Source: Bradyrhizobium sp. CCGB01 (lineage in GTDB: Bacteria; Pseudomonadota; Alphaproteobacteria; Rhizobiales; Xanthobacteraceae). Taken from it: DNA of 64,000 nt. Under the pieces are notes generated by a model. The model had not been told where the DNA came from. It ran no database searches and worked only from the letters and a program-made list of their open reading frames with translations. The stretch covers positions 1,736,001 to 1,800,000 of the forward strand of contig NZ_JANADK010000001.1 in NCBI RefSeq assembly GCF_024199795.1. The letters run 5' to 3'. Made by a program: the position numbers and the translations under genes. Below are positions 32,135-41,657 of this stretch, piece after piece (within the stretch, counting starts at the first letter, position 1; each line of letters opens with the position of its first letter).

Positions 32135-32997
32135 CCGTGCCGGCTCCGCAGATCGAGTTCGTCGATGGGCCGGCGGCCGAAGCCATGCTCCGCCAAGTTG
32201 CGCAGGAGCTTCGTAGTGGCAATGTTGTTCCTTATCTCGGGCCAGGCTTGGTGGAATTGTCGAACGCGCCCGTGCCGACACATCCGGACGACTTGGCGGC
32301 ATTCTTCGGCACCAAGGTAACGTTGCCAAAGCGCGCGAGAGGAAATGCCTGGGCCTGCGCACAACACATCGAAACCACGAAGCATCGCAGCATCGTGACA
32401 GCGATGATGACGGATGCCTTTAGCGCAGCGTTCGCGCCGACGGAATTACAGCGGCATCTTGCGACGCTGCCGCTGCCGCTGATCGTCGATAGCTGGTATG
32501 ATGGTGCGATGCGCCAAGCGCTTGCCGGACGTAGCAATTGGGGCGAGATCCAAGGAATTCCGCGCGCCGGTCTCAGTGACGAACGCTGGTACCGCTTCTA
32601 CGATGCCGCAGGCGCCGAAGTCGATTGCTCTCTGGCAAGAAGTTGGACAACGGTTCTCTACAAGCCGCACGGCAGCGTCACCCCGGCGAAGAATTTCCTG
32701 GTCTCCGATGCCGACTATGTTGAGGTGCTGACTGAAATCGACATACAGACGCCGATTCCCGACGAGGTGAAGGCTCGCCGCACCGGCCGCAGACTCCTGT
32801 TTCTGGGCTGCCGCTTCAACGACCAGCTCCTGCGCACCTATGCGCGACAGGTCTCAAAGCGCTCGTCCGACGTCCACTATGCCGTGGTCGGGCCCGACAC
32901 GCTCTCCAAGAATGAGCTCCGCTTCCTGGTTGACCAAGGCCTGACGCCACTCGCAGTTCCGCTTACACGTGTCCTTGAGATCGTTCTGGCGGATTAA
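32131..32997 (+). CDS. SIR2-like protein in the nif operon
   Basis: A 288-residue protein with the SIR2-like Rossmann pattern: GNVVPYLGPGL near residue 30 (nucleotide-binding loop), YKPHGSVTPAKNFLVSDADY near residue 180 (HGS with the catalytic His kept) and LLFLGCRFNDQLLRTYA near residue 230. The position where SIR2 enzymes have TTNYD reads VDSWYD, so the catalytic Asn is missing. Sirtuin-like domains bind NAD. No zinc-ribbon Cys set is seen. It overlaps nifT by 4 bp, so it is translationally coupled to nif genes. Its function is unknown. The start could also be the GTG at 32137. Confidence 0.75.
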   Translation: MTVPAPQIEFVDGPAAEAMLRQVAQELRSGNVVPYLGPGLVELSNAPVPTHPDDLAAFFGTKVTLPKRARGNAWACAQHIETTKHRSIVTAMMTDAFSAAFAPTELQRHLATLPLPLIVDSWYDGAMRQALAGRSNWGEIQGIPRAGLSDERWYRFYDAAGAEVDCSLARSWTTVLYKPHGSVTPAKNFLVSDADYVEVLTEIDIQTPIPDEVKARRTGRRLLFLGCRFNDQLLRTYARQVSKRSSDVHYAVVGPDTLSKNELRFLVDQGLTPLAVPLTRVLEIVLAD

Positions 32998-33075
32998 CAG
33001 ACGCCTCTCGCGTTGTCATTTAACCGCCAGTTCGTCAGGGCATCCTCTGCTGCGTGCTATTTCTATCATTGCGCA

Positions 33076-33091
33076 TGTCAGCTTTCCAACA
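33076..33091. promoter_or_regulatory. NifA upstream activator site of nifB
   Basis: TGTCAGCTTTCCAACA is an exact TGT-N10-ACA, about 81 bp upstream of the nifB sigma-54 promoter. Confidence 0.85.
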
Positions 33092-33156
33092 CGGAGGAAC
33101 ATTGGATGCTTTGCTAACTCATTGGACAAGACGATGAAAGTCGTGAGCCGGAGCCA

Positions 33157-33172
33157 TGGCACGCCGGTTGCT
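33157..33172 (+). promoter_or_regulatory. Sigma-54 promoter of nifB
   Basis: TGGCACGCCGGTTGCT matches the RpoN consensus fully. It overlaps the first possible ATG at 33156 and thereby shows that the true nifB start is downstream. Confidence 0.92.
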
Positions 33173-33221
33173 AAGATGCGGATACCGGAAACTTCTCAGG
33201 CCTGAAGGGAGAACTGGGCAA

Positions 33222-34778
33222 ATGGGGGCTCTAACGCATCGGAAATCATCAAGCGACGCAGTTGAGAACGGCGAGATCAGGCTGTCGATTGCCGAGCACA
33301 AGGGCTGCGGTGCGACGGGCCGCAGCGGGAGAGCTAGATGCGGCTCGCCGGCAGGCCCCAGTGATCTGCCAGCTGAGACGTGGGAGAAGGTGAAGAACCA
33401 TCCCTGCTATAGCGAGGAAGCGCATCATCACTATGCGCGCATGCATGTCGCGGTCGCGCCGGCCTGCAACATCCAGTGCAACTACTGCAACCGCAAATAT
33501 GATTGCGCCAATGAATCGCGCCCGGGCGTGGTCAGCGAGAGGCTCACGCCCGAGCAGGCCGCCAGGAAAGTGATGGCGGTCGCCTCTACCATCCCGCGGA
33601 TGACCGTGCTTGGCATCGCCGGTCCTGGCGATCCACTCGCCAACCCGGAAAAGACCTTCAAGACGTTCGAACTCGTCCATAAGGTTGCGCCCGATCTGAA
33701 GCTGTGCTTGTCAACCAACGGTCTTGCGCTACCCGATCACATCGAAAACATCGCCAAATTCAACGTTGACCATGTCACGATTACGATCAATATGATCAAC
33801 CCCGAAATCGGCGCAAAGATCTATCCCTGGATCTTCTACAAACACAAACGCTACACCGGCATCGAAGCTGCAAAGTTTCTTACTGATCGTCAGCTCCAGG
33901 GCCTGGAGATGCTCACTGGGCGCGGCATTCTCTGTAAGATCAACTCCGTCATGATCCCTGGGATCAACGACCGACACCTCATCGAGGTCAATAAGAGCGT
34001 AACGCGGCGCGGCGCCTTCCTGCACAATATCATGCCACTGATATCCTCGCCCGAGCACGGAACCGTGTTCGGCCTGAACGGGCAGCGTGGCCCGACGGCG
34101 CGGGAATTGAAGGCGCTGCAGGATAACTGCGAGGGAGATCTGCACATGATGAGGCACTGCCGCCAGTGCCGCGCCGACGCGGTCGGTCTGCTCGGGGAGG
34201 ACCGTCGTGCCGAATTCAGCATGGAGAGGATCGAGCGGATGGATGTCAAGTACGATGTTGAAAGCCGCAAGGCTTATCAAGCTAAAGTAGAGGAAGAGCG
34301 CGCCGCCAAGGCAGCCGCTGAGTGCGCGGAGCTTGCGGAACGCGCAGATAACTTCGGCGGCATTAAGGTGCTGGTGGCGGTCGCGACAAAGAGCTCGAGC
34401 CTCATCAACGAGCACTTTGGTCACGTCAGGGAATTCCAAGTCTATGAGCTCTCCTCCGGTGGCGTCAAGTTCATCGGCCATCGCCGCGTCGATCTGTACT
34501 GCCAGGGTGGCTATGCGGACGAAGGAAGCCTCGCGACTATTATCCATGCTATCAGCGATTGCCACGCGGTGTTCATTGCCAAAGTCGGCGGCTGTCCGAG
34601 GGACGAGTTGATCAAGGCCGGCGTCGAGCCGGTCGATCAATACGCTCATGAGCCTATCGATAAGTCGGCGATCGCCTGGTTCAAGGCCTATCTAGACAGG
34701 GTCGACAGTGGCGCGATCAAACATATCGAGCGTGGGGATGCGGCGATCCATCGGGGCACGTTGAATTCCGCGGCATGA
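33222..34778 (+). CDS. nifB: FeMo-cofactor biosynthesis radical SAM protein NifB
   Basis: NifB fuses [4Fe-4S] clusters and inserts the central carbide, giving NifB-co. The 518-residue protein has the radical-SAM motif [14 protein letters not shown] around residues 81-94, further cluster Cys in [13 protein letters not shown], and a C-terminal NifX-like domain from about residue 385 ([19 protein letters not shown]). I chose the ATG at 33222 ([10 protein letters not shown]) because the longer frame from 33156 overlaps the promoter. Upstream elements are a NifA site and a sigma-54 promoter. A ferredoxin gene follows after 14 bp. Confidence 0.96.
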   Translation: MGALTHRKSSSDAVENGEIRLSIAEHKGCGATGRSGRARCGSPAGPSDLPAETWEKVKNHPCYSEEAHHHYARMHVAVAPACNIQCNYCNRKYDCANESRPGVVSERLTPEQAARKVMAVASTIPRMTVLGIAGPGDPLANPEKTFKTFELVHKVAPDLKLCLSTNGLALPDHIENIAKFNVDHVTITINMINPEIGAKIYPWIFYKHKRYTGIEAAKFLTDRQLQGLEMLTGRGILCKINSVMIPGINDRHLIEVNKSVTRRGAFLHNIMPLISSPEHGTVFGLNGQRGPTARELKALQDNCEGDLHMMRHCRQCRADAVGLLGEDRRAEFSMERIERMDVKYDVESRKAYQAKVEEERAAKAAAECAELAERADNFGGIKVLVAVATKSSSLINEHFGHVREFQVYELSSGGVKFIGHRRVDLYCQGGYADEGSLATIIHAISDCHAVFIAKVGGCPRDELIKAGVEPVDQYAHEPIDKSAIAWFKAYLDRVDSGAIKHIERGDAAIHRGTLNSAA

Positions 34779-34792
34779 GATTGGATCAAACG

Positions 34793-35017
34793 ATGCCGTT
34801 CAAAATTATCGCCTCTCAGTGCACGAGCTGCTCGGCCTGCGAGCCACAATGCCCGAGTGTCGCGATCGCGGAGAAGAACGGAGCCTTCGTGATCGATCCC
34901 AAGAAATGCTGCGAATGCATCGGCTATTTTGACGAGCCCCAATGCGTGGCAGTCTGCCCAGTCGACAACACCTGTGTCGTCGACACCTCGCTACCACGCT
35001 ACCAGGCGCCCGCTTGA
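34793..35017 (+). CDS. 2[4Fe-4S] ferredoxin downstream of nifB (FrxA/FdxN type)
   Basis: A 74-residue ferredoxin: [16 protein letters not shown] and [23 protein letters not shown]. It closely resembles the ferredoxin at 17148. In Bradyrhizobium the gene behind nifB is known as frxA. Proposed electron donor for NifB or nitrogenase. The ATG at 34793 is preferred over 34775 since the family starts MPFKI(I/V)ASQC. Confidence 0.88.
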   Translation: MPFKIIASQCTSCSACEPQCPSVAIAEKNGAFVIDPKKCCECIGYFDEPQCVAVCPVDNTCVVDTSLPRYQAPA

Positions 35018-35031
35018 GGGGACGACAGGAC

Positions 35032-35325
35032 ATGAACTTTGGGAATTTATTAGCGATCCGCATGAAGCTTCAAGCTGGCGCACGCGCCGGCTGCGACCTC
35101 TGCCTTGCGATTAGCCCGATCGGATGTCCCGGGCTCGGCTGTGGGAGCAGCCTGCTCGAAAGATCGCGGTTCCCTGATGCTCTTTCCGAGCGCGATTACG
35201 TCAGGCCGTTTACTCACCGGGAGAGCTCGCTACCGAACGGCGGTGTGACGACCGATTTTGTCGATAAGCCGAAGCAGACTAGCATATTGCAGAATCGCAA
35301 GTCAGTCTCTTGCGGACACCATTGA
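35032..35325 (+). CDS. Hypothetical Cys-containing small protein
   Basis: A 97-residue frame (MNFGNLLAIRMKLQAGARAG) beginning 15 bp after the ferredoxin stop, with AGGA before the ATG. The N-terminal third contains four Cys (CDLCLAISPIGCPGLGC), possibly a metal site. I do not recognise the family. Its place in the nifB operon is the only functional hint. Confidence 0.45.
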   Translation: MNFGNLLAIRMKLQAGARAGCDLCLAISPIGCPGLGCGSSLLERSRFPDALSERDYVRPFTHRESSLPNGGVTTDFVDKPKQTSILQNRKSVSCGHH

Positions 35326-35341
35326 TTGCAAGTGACCAGCG

Positions 35342-35869
35342 ATGCCAGCTGCTCTGTTCAGTCCGCAATCCGAGATCAACGAAGCGCTCCTCACCAGCAC
35401 CTTGCTTGGAGATGGGCTGCCCAGCGAGGCGGAGCATCACCTATGGCAAGCGAGCCTCTCCTATCACCTTGATGATATTGCCGAAAGCCACTTGCGCAAG
35501 GCTGAAGCGCTCGCACCCGCGCACGCGGCGGTGCTGATCGGCCTCTTTCGTTTTTATTTCTATAAAGCGCGCCTCACCGAGGCGCTTCAGCTTGCCAAGC
35601 GCTGTATAAGCAAGGCGGCCGAGGCCAACAGTCTCCCCTCCGACTGGCGCCTTGTACGAGCTGATCATGCGCAGTTCAGCCACTATGAAAAAATCCTGCC
35701 TCGCTTCTTCCTGTTTTCGCTGAAAGGATACGCTTACCTGCAGGTTTGCCTTGGTCAAACCGAGGAAGGTCGACTAGCCGTCCAAAAACTCCTGGAGCTC
35801 GATCCCACCGACAAGATTGGCGCCAAGGTTCTTCTGCGCGTACTCGAACGCATGGGGGAGGATGAGTGA
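35342..35869 (+). CDS. Tetratricopeptide-repeat-like protein of the nifB-nifZ operon
   Basis: A 175-residue all-helical protein with TPR-like helical pairs (HLWQASLSYHLDDIAESHL, AHAAVLIGLFRFYFYKARL) and a third pair in FFLFSLKGYAYLQVCLGQTEEG. Similar TPR proteins occur between nifB and nifZ in Bradyrhizobium clusters; function unknown, probably protein docking. The next gene's ATG overlaps its end by 8 bp. Confidence 0.75.
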   Translation: MPAALFSPQSEINEALLTSTLLGDGLPSEAEHHLWQASLSYHLDDIAESHLRKAEALAPAHAAVLIGLFRFYFYKARLTEALQLAKRCISKAAEANSLPSDWRLVRADHAQFSHYEKILPRFFLFSLKGYAYLQVCLGQTEEGRLAVQKLLELDPTDKIGAKVLLRVLERMGEDE

Positions 35870-36421
35870 CGACATTAACGACCTCCGAAATTGGAAGGGC
35901 GACCAAGTCGATTGCGCCTCCTTTCTGTTGCCACCGTTGCTCAGCGACAAGAAACCGTGCATTGGAGCGCCGTCCGTCGTCTGTCCAAGCGCCATGCTCT
36001 GCAACTTGGCAACGATCCTCATCACGATGTTAGGATGTGGGTCGCAAACACCACTTGAAGGCTATGAACTGCTGTCGCTGGCCGCGGATGAATATGACTA
36101 CGGTCGCCCTGTAGTTGCACGGCGGAGGACGCCATTGCTGCTCTACAGACTGACCCCGACGGGGAAGCTGAAGTCGGCGCGTCGTGGCGCGACGCGTCCC
36201 GCAGGAATGGTTGCTCAGTATGGTCGATAACCGTGAACGCGTCGGTGGGGTTACAGGTCGCCCGACGCTTGTCGGCGTCGCTCCTGGCTCCTTTGCGCCG
36301 TGACTCGGATTGGCGCATCCGGCACGAGGACGCAAGCCGGATCGCGCCCTCCCAACTTGTAGGCCTTGCCGATGATCACTATCGCCTGGCGTGCGAGCTC
36401 GCGGCGGCTCTGCAGCCATAA
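35862..36421 (+). pseudogene. LRV (leucine-rich variant) FeS4 protein, frameshifted
   Basis: The N-terminus (MSDDINDLRNWKGDQVDC) with several Cys resembles the cluster-binding part of 4Fe-4S LRV proteins linked to nifB. The C-terminal repeats continue in another frame: AIAALQTDPDGEAEVGASWRD near 36130, then VGLQVARRLSASLLAPLRRDSDWRIRH and LVGLADDHYRLACELAAAL ending at 36421. One or more indels around 36000-36110 split the gene. It may still produce an N-terminal fragment. The start overlaps the TPR gene. Confidence 0.7.
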
Positions 36422-36435
36422 CAAAGGAGTCCGGC

Positions 36436-36753
36436 GTGAGCAACATTGTTCCCGACAGTGACATAGTCGAGCTGACGGCACCGCCGTTCTTCGACTTTGG
36501 CGAGAAGGTGCGTGCCAACCGCACCATCCGCAATGACGGTACCTATGCCGGCAAAGAGATCGGCGACATCCTGGCGAAGAAGGGCGAGGTCGGCTACGTC
36601 GTATCGATCGGCACTTTCTTGCAACAGTTTTACATTTACGGCGTCGAGTTCATCGAAAGCGGCAACCGTGTTGGCATGAAGCGCAAGGAACTTGATCCGG
36701 TCATCCCATCCGACAGCGAAGACCTGCTGTTGCCGGGAGCCAAATCACGGTGA
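36436..36753 (+). CDS. nifZ: Nitrogenase accessory protein NifZ
   Basis: A 105-residue protein that assists P-cluster formation in the MoFe protein. The family core is KVRANRTIRNDGTYAGKEIG followed by KKGEVGYVVSIGTFLQQFYIYGVEF. The GTG at 36436 has a perfect AAAGGAG site upstream and is chosen over the open extension to 36391. Confidence 0.92.
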   Translation: MSNIVPDSDIVELTAPPFFDFGEKVRANRTIRNDGTYAGKEIGDILAKKGEVGYVVSIGTFLQQFYIYGVEFIESGNRVGMKRKELDPVIPSDSEDLLLPGAKSR

Positions 36754-37023
36754 TCAAAGTCAAGCTGCTAAAATATCACCGGGCCCAGCGCGTTAAGCGA
36801 TGCTCGACTTGATCAATGAAGGGTCCTTCTCTGATGCTCCAGCGGAAGGAATCCTGGTCAGTTTCGGCGCGTCATCTGAGTTGGCCGGCATACGGGAGCA
36901 AACCTGCCGATCTATCTCGTGAGGTCGGTGAGCGGTTGGTCGTCGGATGCCTCGAAAGAGAAATCTGCATGATTTAGAAAGTAGACCGATGAAACCTATC
37001 TTGGGAACTAATCCCGGGGACCC
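36754..37023. other. Remnant of a small nif-linked gene
   Basis: Two frames give MLDLINEGSFSDAPAEGILV (from 36799) and, after a shift, LPIYLVR then GERLVVGCLEREI. Together they look like one small damaged gene. I cannot name its family. Confidence 0.35.
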
Positions 37024-37340
37024 ATGCACCCCAACGACATCGACCGCAAGCGAACCGAGCGCGCGCTAAAGTCGAGAGAACGTTACCGTTACGTCTCAGT
37101 GAATATCAGCGTAGTTTCCGGCGGCTACTTGATCGAAAGTCCGTGCTGCTCGCGCAATATCGGCGTCGAGGGTGGCGTCATGGACGTGGCCATGCTGCAG
37201 CACGACGGCACAAGCGCCAGCTGGCACGTGTTCCGAAAGGATCACAAGCAGGGCATCTGGAAACTGCACCCGACGCACCGGCACTTGGCAGCGGTTACCG
37301 ATCTCTTGAACACCGATCCGGAACGCGTGTTCTGGCAAAT
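37024..37340 (+). CDS. DUF3024-family protein, C-terminus disturbed
   Basis: The residues MHPNDIDRKRTERALKSRERYRY, SGGYLIESPCCSRNI and FRKDHKQGIWKLH are typical of DUF3024, a small family of unknown function with a CC pair. Family members end in FWQ. Here FWQ is followed not by a stop but by ATA: an extra A in the run at 37337-37339 removes the expected TAA and fuses the frame into the next gene (open to 37620). Located between nifZ and bolA. Confidence 0.6.
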
Positions 37341-37620
37341 AAGGACCGCCGGATTGCTTTGGAAGCAGGCGAAATTGCGGCCATCGAACAGGTGCTCGCG
37401 TCGTGTGATGATGCGTCTCAAGCCTATAAGGCGTTGCGACAGAAATACCCGCACCTCGCCTGGATCCTGCGACTCCTCCGACCTCACCGAAACACCGTTT
37501 CGCAGCACCTGGCAATTCGACCTACATTTGCTTGATAGCGCAGATCATTGTACGCGGATCACGGACGATCCGGCGCGGGCGACCGGCGTTGTGCTGGCCA
37601 AGCGGAGGAGAGAGCCCTGA
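37341..37620 (+). pseudogene. DUF6129-like nif-associated protein, frameshifted
   Basis: One frame reads RRIALEAGEIAAIEQVLAS and DDASQAYKALRQKYPHLAW; after a shift near 37466 another gives CDSSDLTETPFRSTWQFDLH, then DHCTRITDDPARATGVVLAK, ending at the TGA at 37618. The last part resembles small nif-cluster proteins that I associate with DUF6129 (HC.ltdDPe.AtG). The family assignment is from memory. No start codon is obvious after the junction with the preceding gene. Confidence 0.45.
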
Positions 37621-38039
37621 CCGTCACTCGTATCAGCCGGACGAGCGTTCGGCTGGCCACAGCCGAAACAGGGCAGTTCAGCGATCTCACAGTGACTCTC
37701 GCGGGTCTTCGCCGGGCCAATGGGCCATTTCTGGAGCGAAAGCGCAACCGGCCGCTCGCTGACTAGCACGAGACGGTTGGCATGAAGTACGCCTCAAGGT
37801 CGATGCTCGGCGTATACGTCGTCGCCGCATTTCTTGAGCCCGACGGAAAGCCGAGCAGCCTCATCTCCGCATGACGTAGTCGATCGAAACACTATTGTTA
37901 TCTTCGCGACAGTTCGCTCGCGGGGTTGTCGGCGAACGGACGCAAGATTGGCATCCGCCTCGGCGGAAGTGTCTCAAATGGTCCTCTCTAAAGTTGGTGT
38001 GGAGCTTGCATGAAACAGCAAGAGCAGGGAGTAAGGGAC
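37621..38039. other. Gene-poor stretch
   Basis: A frame ending at 37766 (LTVTRISRTSVRLATAETG) and a 30-codon frame at 37782-37874 are present; neither is recognised. Confidence 0.35.
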
Positions 38040-38273
38040 ATGGTTATCGCCGGGCCGGCAATCGAAGACTTGATCCGCGAGGCGCTTCCAGAGGCTGATG
38101 TGATCGTGACCGAGCTGGCGGGCGCCGGACACCACTGTGGGGCACGAATCGTCTCGCGGGCTTTTGCAGGTAAGAGCCGCATCCAACAGCATCGGATGAT
38201 CTATGCCGCGTTAGGGGGAAAACTGATCGATACGTTCGACGCGCTCGTCCTCCAAACGGCGGTGTCGCATTGA
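38040..38273 (+). CDS. BolA/IbaG family protein
   Basis: A 77-residue BolA-like protein (MVIAGPAIEDLIREALPEAD) with the helix-turn region FAGKSRIQQHRMIYAALGG and C-terminal ALVLQTAV. BolA proteins pair with monothiol glutaredoxins in iron-sulfur trafficking, which fits the setting of Fe-S genes. The ATG at 38040 has AGGGAG upstream and gives the family length; an ATG at 38010 would add ten residues. Confidence 0.85.
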   Translation: MVIAGPAIEDLIREALPEADVIVTELAGAGHHCGARIVSRAFAGKSRIQQHRMIYAALGGKLIDTFDALVLQTAVSH

Positions 38274-38477
38274 GCCACTTGCAAGGAAGTGACACGGTGA
38301 GCAATCTACCCGAAACGTCAGTTGCGGACGTGGCATCAAGTCATCTTTGACCTAGCCGATCATCCTGTGGCTCAATGCCAGAGTTGGATCTCTCGGCGAC
38401 TGCGACATCGCTCCCCAGAGTTCCAGGTCGGATGAGTTCACCACTCTTGAAAACAGGCGCATTGCAATAACAGAAGT

Positions 38478-38828
38478 ATGAGCGGAAGCATGAACGAGTT
38501 CGAACTCCCACAGATCTACCGGCATCACGTTTTTGCGTGCCACACTCAGCGCCCACCCGACCATCCGCACGGCAGCTGCGGGGCGGCGGGCGGTGGACCG
38601 TTGTGGGAACGGCTCGGCAAAGCGATCGAGGCGAGAGGGCTGGTCGATATCGGCTTCACCGCAGCCGGCTGTCTCGGCTTCTGCGGCTCCGGTCCTCTGA
38701 TGGTCGTCTATCCTGACGGTGTCTGGTATCGTCCGAGTACACCGGAGGACATTGACGAGATTGTTGAGTCTCATCTGAAGAATGGCCGCCGCGTCGATCG
38801 CCTCGTCATCGTGCTCACACGAAGCTAG
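38478..38828 (+). CDS. Thioredoxin-like [2Fe-2S] ferredoxin
   Basis: A 116-residue Shethna-type protein. The first two cluster Cys are in VFACHTQRPPDHPHGSCG (the long-spaced pair), the other two in AAGCLGFCGSGPLMVVYPDG. Such ferredoxins accompany nifH in several diazotrophs and may donate electrons or protect nitrogenase. It lies 140 bp before the nifH2 promoter. Confidence 0.85.
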   Translation: MSGSMNEFELPQIYRHHVFACHTQRPPDHPHGSCGAAGGGPLWERLGKAIEARGLVDIGFTAAGCLGFCGSGPLMVVYPDGVWYRPSTPEDIDEIVESHLKNGRRVDRLVIVLTRS

Positions 38829-38966
38829 CGGCTCCTTGCTTTCCCTTTGCGGGAGATGGTGCCTTGGGTGGGCTTCGGCCACCGTAAGAAGGACGGCGAT
38901 GGCGTGCCCTCGGTCGTGCCTGTCGACTATTTTCCGAGCATGAGCGGGCGCTCAACGCGCGGCGGG

Positions 38967-38982
38967 TGGCACGCTAGTTGCT
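38967..38982 (+). promoter_or_regulatory. Sigma-54 promoter of nifH2-nifQ
   Basis: TGGCACGCTAGTTGCT matches the RpoN consensus fully. No perfect TGT-N10-ACA was found upstream; the nearest is TGTCGACTATTTTCCG at about 38920-38935, which keeps only the first half-site. Confidence 0.88.
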
Positions 38983-39079
38983 ATTCGATTGCTGCAGCTA
39001 CGAGTTAGGGCTGAGGCCACGCCGGCGCCTATGGCGAGCGATGTTCTCCTTCCCGATGCCCGTGTGCCCACGTTTCTGA

Positions 39080-40033
<954 letters not shown>

Positions 40034-40083
40034 CTATTGTGTCGATCGTCAGAAAGAGGGCCAAAACTGACACGGTCCGACCG

Positions 40084-40821
40084 ATGGAGTTGTCAATGTA
40101 TGCAGCGCAAACAGATCTAATCACTGCGATATCAACTCCGTCGGACGGGACCTCCCCTGACAGACGGCATGCCGGAATTGAACTCTACCATCTTCTATCT
40201 GGCTGCGATCCAGTCGACGCCGACGTAAGGGATGACGACAATTTTGACCGGCACGTGCTCGCCTCTGTTCTTTGTGCGGCGGTAATGGATGGAGGGTCGC
40301 TTCCCGACCGCGCGGGCCTGACGGTGGAGCAGCTCAATGAACTCCTGGCAAAATGTTTCCCATTCGCGCCGGTGCGGGTCACCGTCTCGATGCAAAAGGC
40401 CGGTTCGGCCAGCGACGAGGAGATAATGGTGCGTGACCTCCTGCTGGCACAGCGATCGACCAAGGGCGAAATCAGTCGCTGGCTGGCAGCCATGATCGCG
40501 CGGCGTGCGATGGAGCCGAACCATTTGTGGGAAGATCTCGGATTGCGTGAGCGGGCTGAGTTGTCGCGTCTGTTGGCAAGACATTTCGCGCCGCTGGCTG
40601 CGCAAAACGCCAAAAATATGCGCTGGAAGCGTTTCTTTTATCGAAGATTGTGCGAGGACGAGGGGTGGGCGATGTGCACCACGCCAGTGTGTGCGGAATG
40701 CATCGACTTCAATCACTGCTTCGGTGAGGAGAGCGGCGAGAGCCGGATGGCGGAGCGCTCTAGCGATCATTTGCGCGAATTCAAAAGTCATGTGGAAGCT
40801 TCCGGCAGTCCGCAAGCGTGA
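40084..40821 (+). CDS. nifQ: NifQ, molybdenum donor for FeMo-cofactor
   Basis: A 245-residue protein with the NifQ signature CTTPVCAECIDFNHC (C-x4-C-x2-C-x5-C) near residues 198-212, which binds a Mo-Fe-S cluster and supplies Mo to NifEN. It follows nifH2 by 50 bp. The ATG at 40084 is used; the frame extends to a GTG at 40039 and neither start has a strong ribosome site. Confidence 0.9.
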   Translation: MELSMYAAQTDLITAISTPSDGTSPDRRHAGIELYHLLSGCDPVDADVRDDDNFDRHVLASVLCAAVMDGGSLPDRAGLTVEQLNELLAKCFPFAPVRVTVSMQKAGSASDEEIMVRDLLLAQRSTKGEISRWLAAMIARRAMEPNHLWEDLGLRERAELSRLLARHFAPLAAQNAKNMRWKRFFYRRLCEDEGWAMCTTPVCAECIDFNHCFGEESGESRMAERSSDHLREFKSHVEASGSPQA

Positions 40822-40843
40822 GTGAATCGACCATGGACGCGTT

Positions 40844-40865
40844 CCCCGCCAACTCCCTCGCGGGG
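40844..40865 (+). terminator. Hairpin after nifQ
   Basis: CCCCGC and GCGGGG form a 6-bp stem with a 10-nt loop 22 bp after the nifQ stop. No T-run follows, so termination is uncertain. Confidence 0.3.
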
Positions 40866-41103
40866 CCCCCGAAGCTGAGGCGCTCGAACTCTCGCGCGAT
40901 GGTCTGTCGGAAAGTCCGCGAAAGCGTGCATGCGGAAGTTGCGAGAGGCGGCCCTGCGGCCGACACGCCGGCGTGTGCTGCTTTGTTCTTCGATATGCCG
41001 ATCACTGAATTGGGTATCCCAACTTGAACTCGTGCGGACACAGGCGGAGAATATCCAAGCGCCCCCCAGAATGCACCGAAGGTGAAACCGCCTTACGCCT
41101 TCA

Positions 41104-41500
41104 GTGACTGCCAAGCACTTCATTGAAATACGCCAATGCTTCTTCGACGGTTCTGGTGCTGATCGAAAGCGGCTCTGCTCAGTTGCTGTTCGCCGGGACG
41201 ACCGCCACGTCACTGCCGAGATGCTCTTCCATGAGGCGATCGAAGCCAACATCAAACTCTCGATTGCGACCGTATACAACACGCCGAACCAGTTCACGCA
41301 AGCTGGCTTATTGCGCCGCATCATGCCTGACAGCTTAAAGTCATTCTTTGACATCGATACCAGCAAACACCCGCATTTCTATCTTATCGGCGAAGACAAT
41401 TTGATCAACATCCCCGAATGGCCCTTGCTCGCGCAGATGCCGGAGGCCTTGCCGGCTTCGAGATTGCCCAGCTCGACATCATCGTCCGCAGTGGCCGTAG
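41104..41500 (+). pseudogene. Irr-like (Fur family) regulator remnant
   Basis: The segment DRHVTAEMLFHEAIEANIKL, then SIATVYNTPNQFTQAGLLR and HPHFYLIGEDNLINIPE, corresponds to the DNA-binding and dimerisation parts of Irr, the iron-responsive regulator of Bradyrhizobium. The start is missing and the end continues in another frame (AGFEIAQLDIIVR). TVYNTLNQF is altered to TVYNTPNQF, placing Pro in the recognition helix. Non-functional as read. Confidence 0.75.
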
Positions 41501-41609
41501 GCCGATGGACATATGTGGCGTTGGGTCTCCGACATTGTCGCATTTACGACTGGTTCAGCCGCTGCCCAGAAACGCTGTGATTCCAAGAGTCTGCATCACT
41601 CAATCGCTC

Positions 41610-41625
41610 TGGCACAGCTGTTGCT
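41610..41625 (+). promoter_or_regulatory. Sigma-54 promoter of nifV
   Basis: TGGCACAGCTGTTGCT is a perfect -24/-12 element 32 bp before the nifV ATG. A near NifA site (TGT-N10-ACT) lies at 41536-41551. Confidence 0.85.
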
Positions 41626-41657
41626 CACGATTTGGCGGAAAAGACGGGAATGCGCAC

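Noticed and set aside
33074..33094. Possible tts box (GTCAGCTTTCC)
   Set aside because: Only the first half resembles a TtsI site; the same bases form an exact NifA site at the right distance from the nifB promoter.
33156..33221. Longer nifB start at 33156
   Set aside because: The extra codons lie on the sigma-54 promoter TGGCACGCCGGTTGCT, so they are upstream of the transcript start; the ATG at 33222 fits the family.
38352..38882. Minus-strand frame of 176 codons opposite the [2Fe-2S] ferredoxin
   Set aside because: The plus-strand protein has clear cluster Cys motifs; the minus frame has none.
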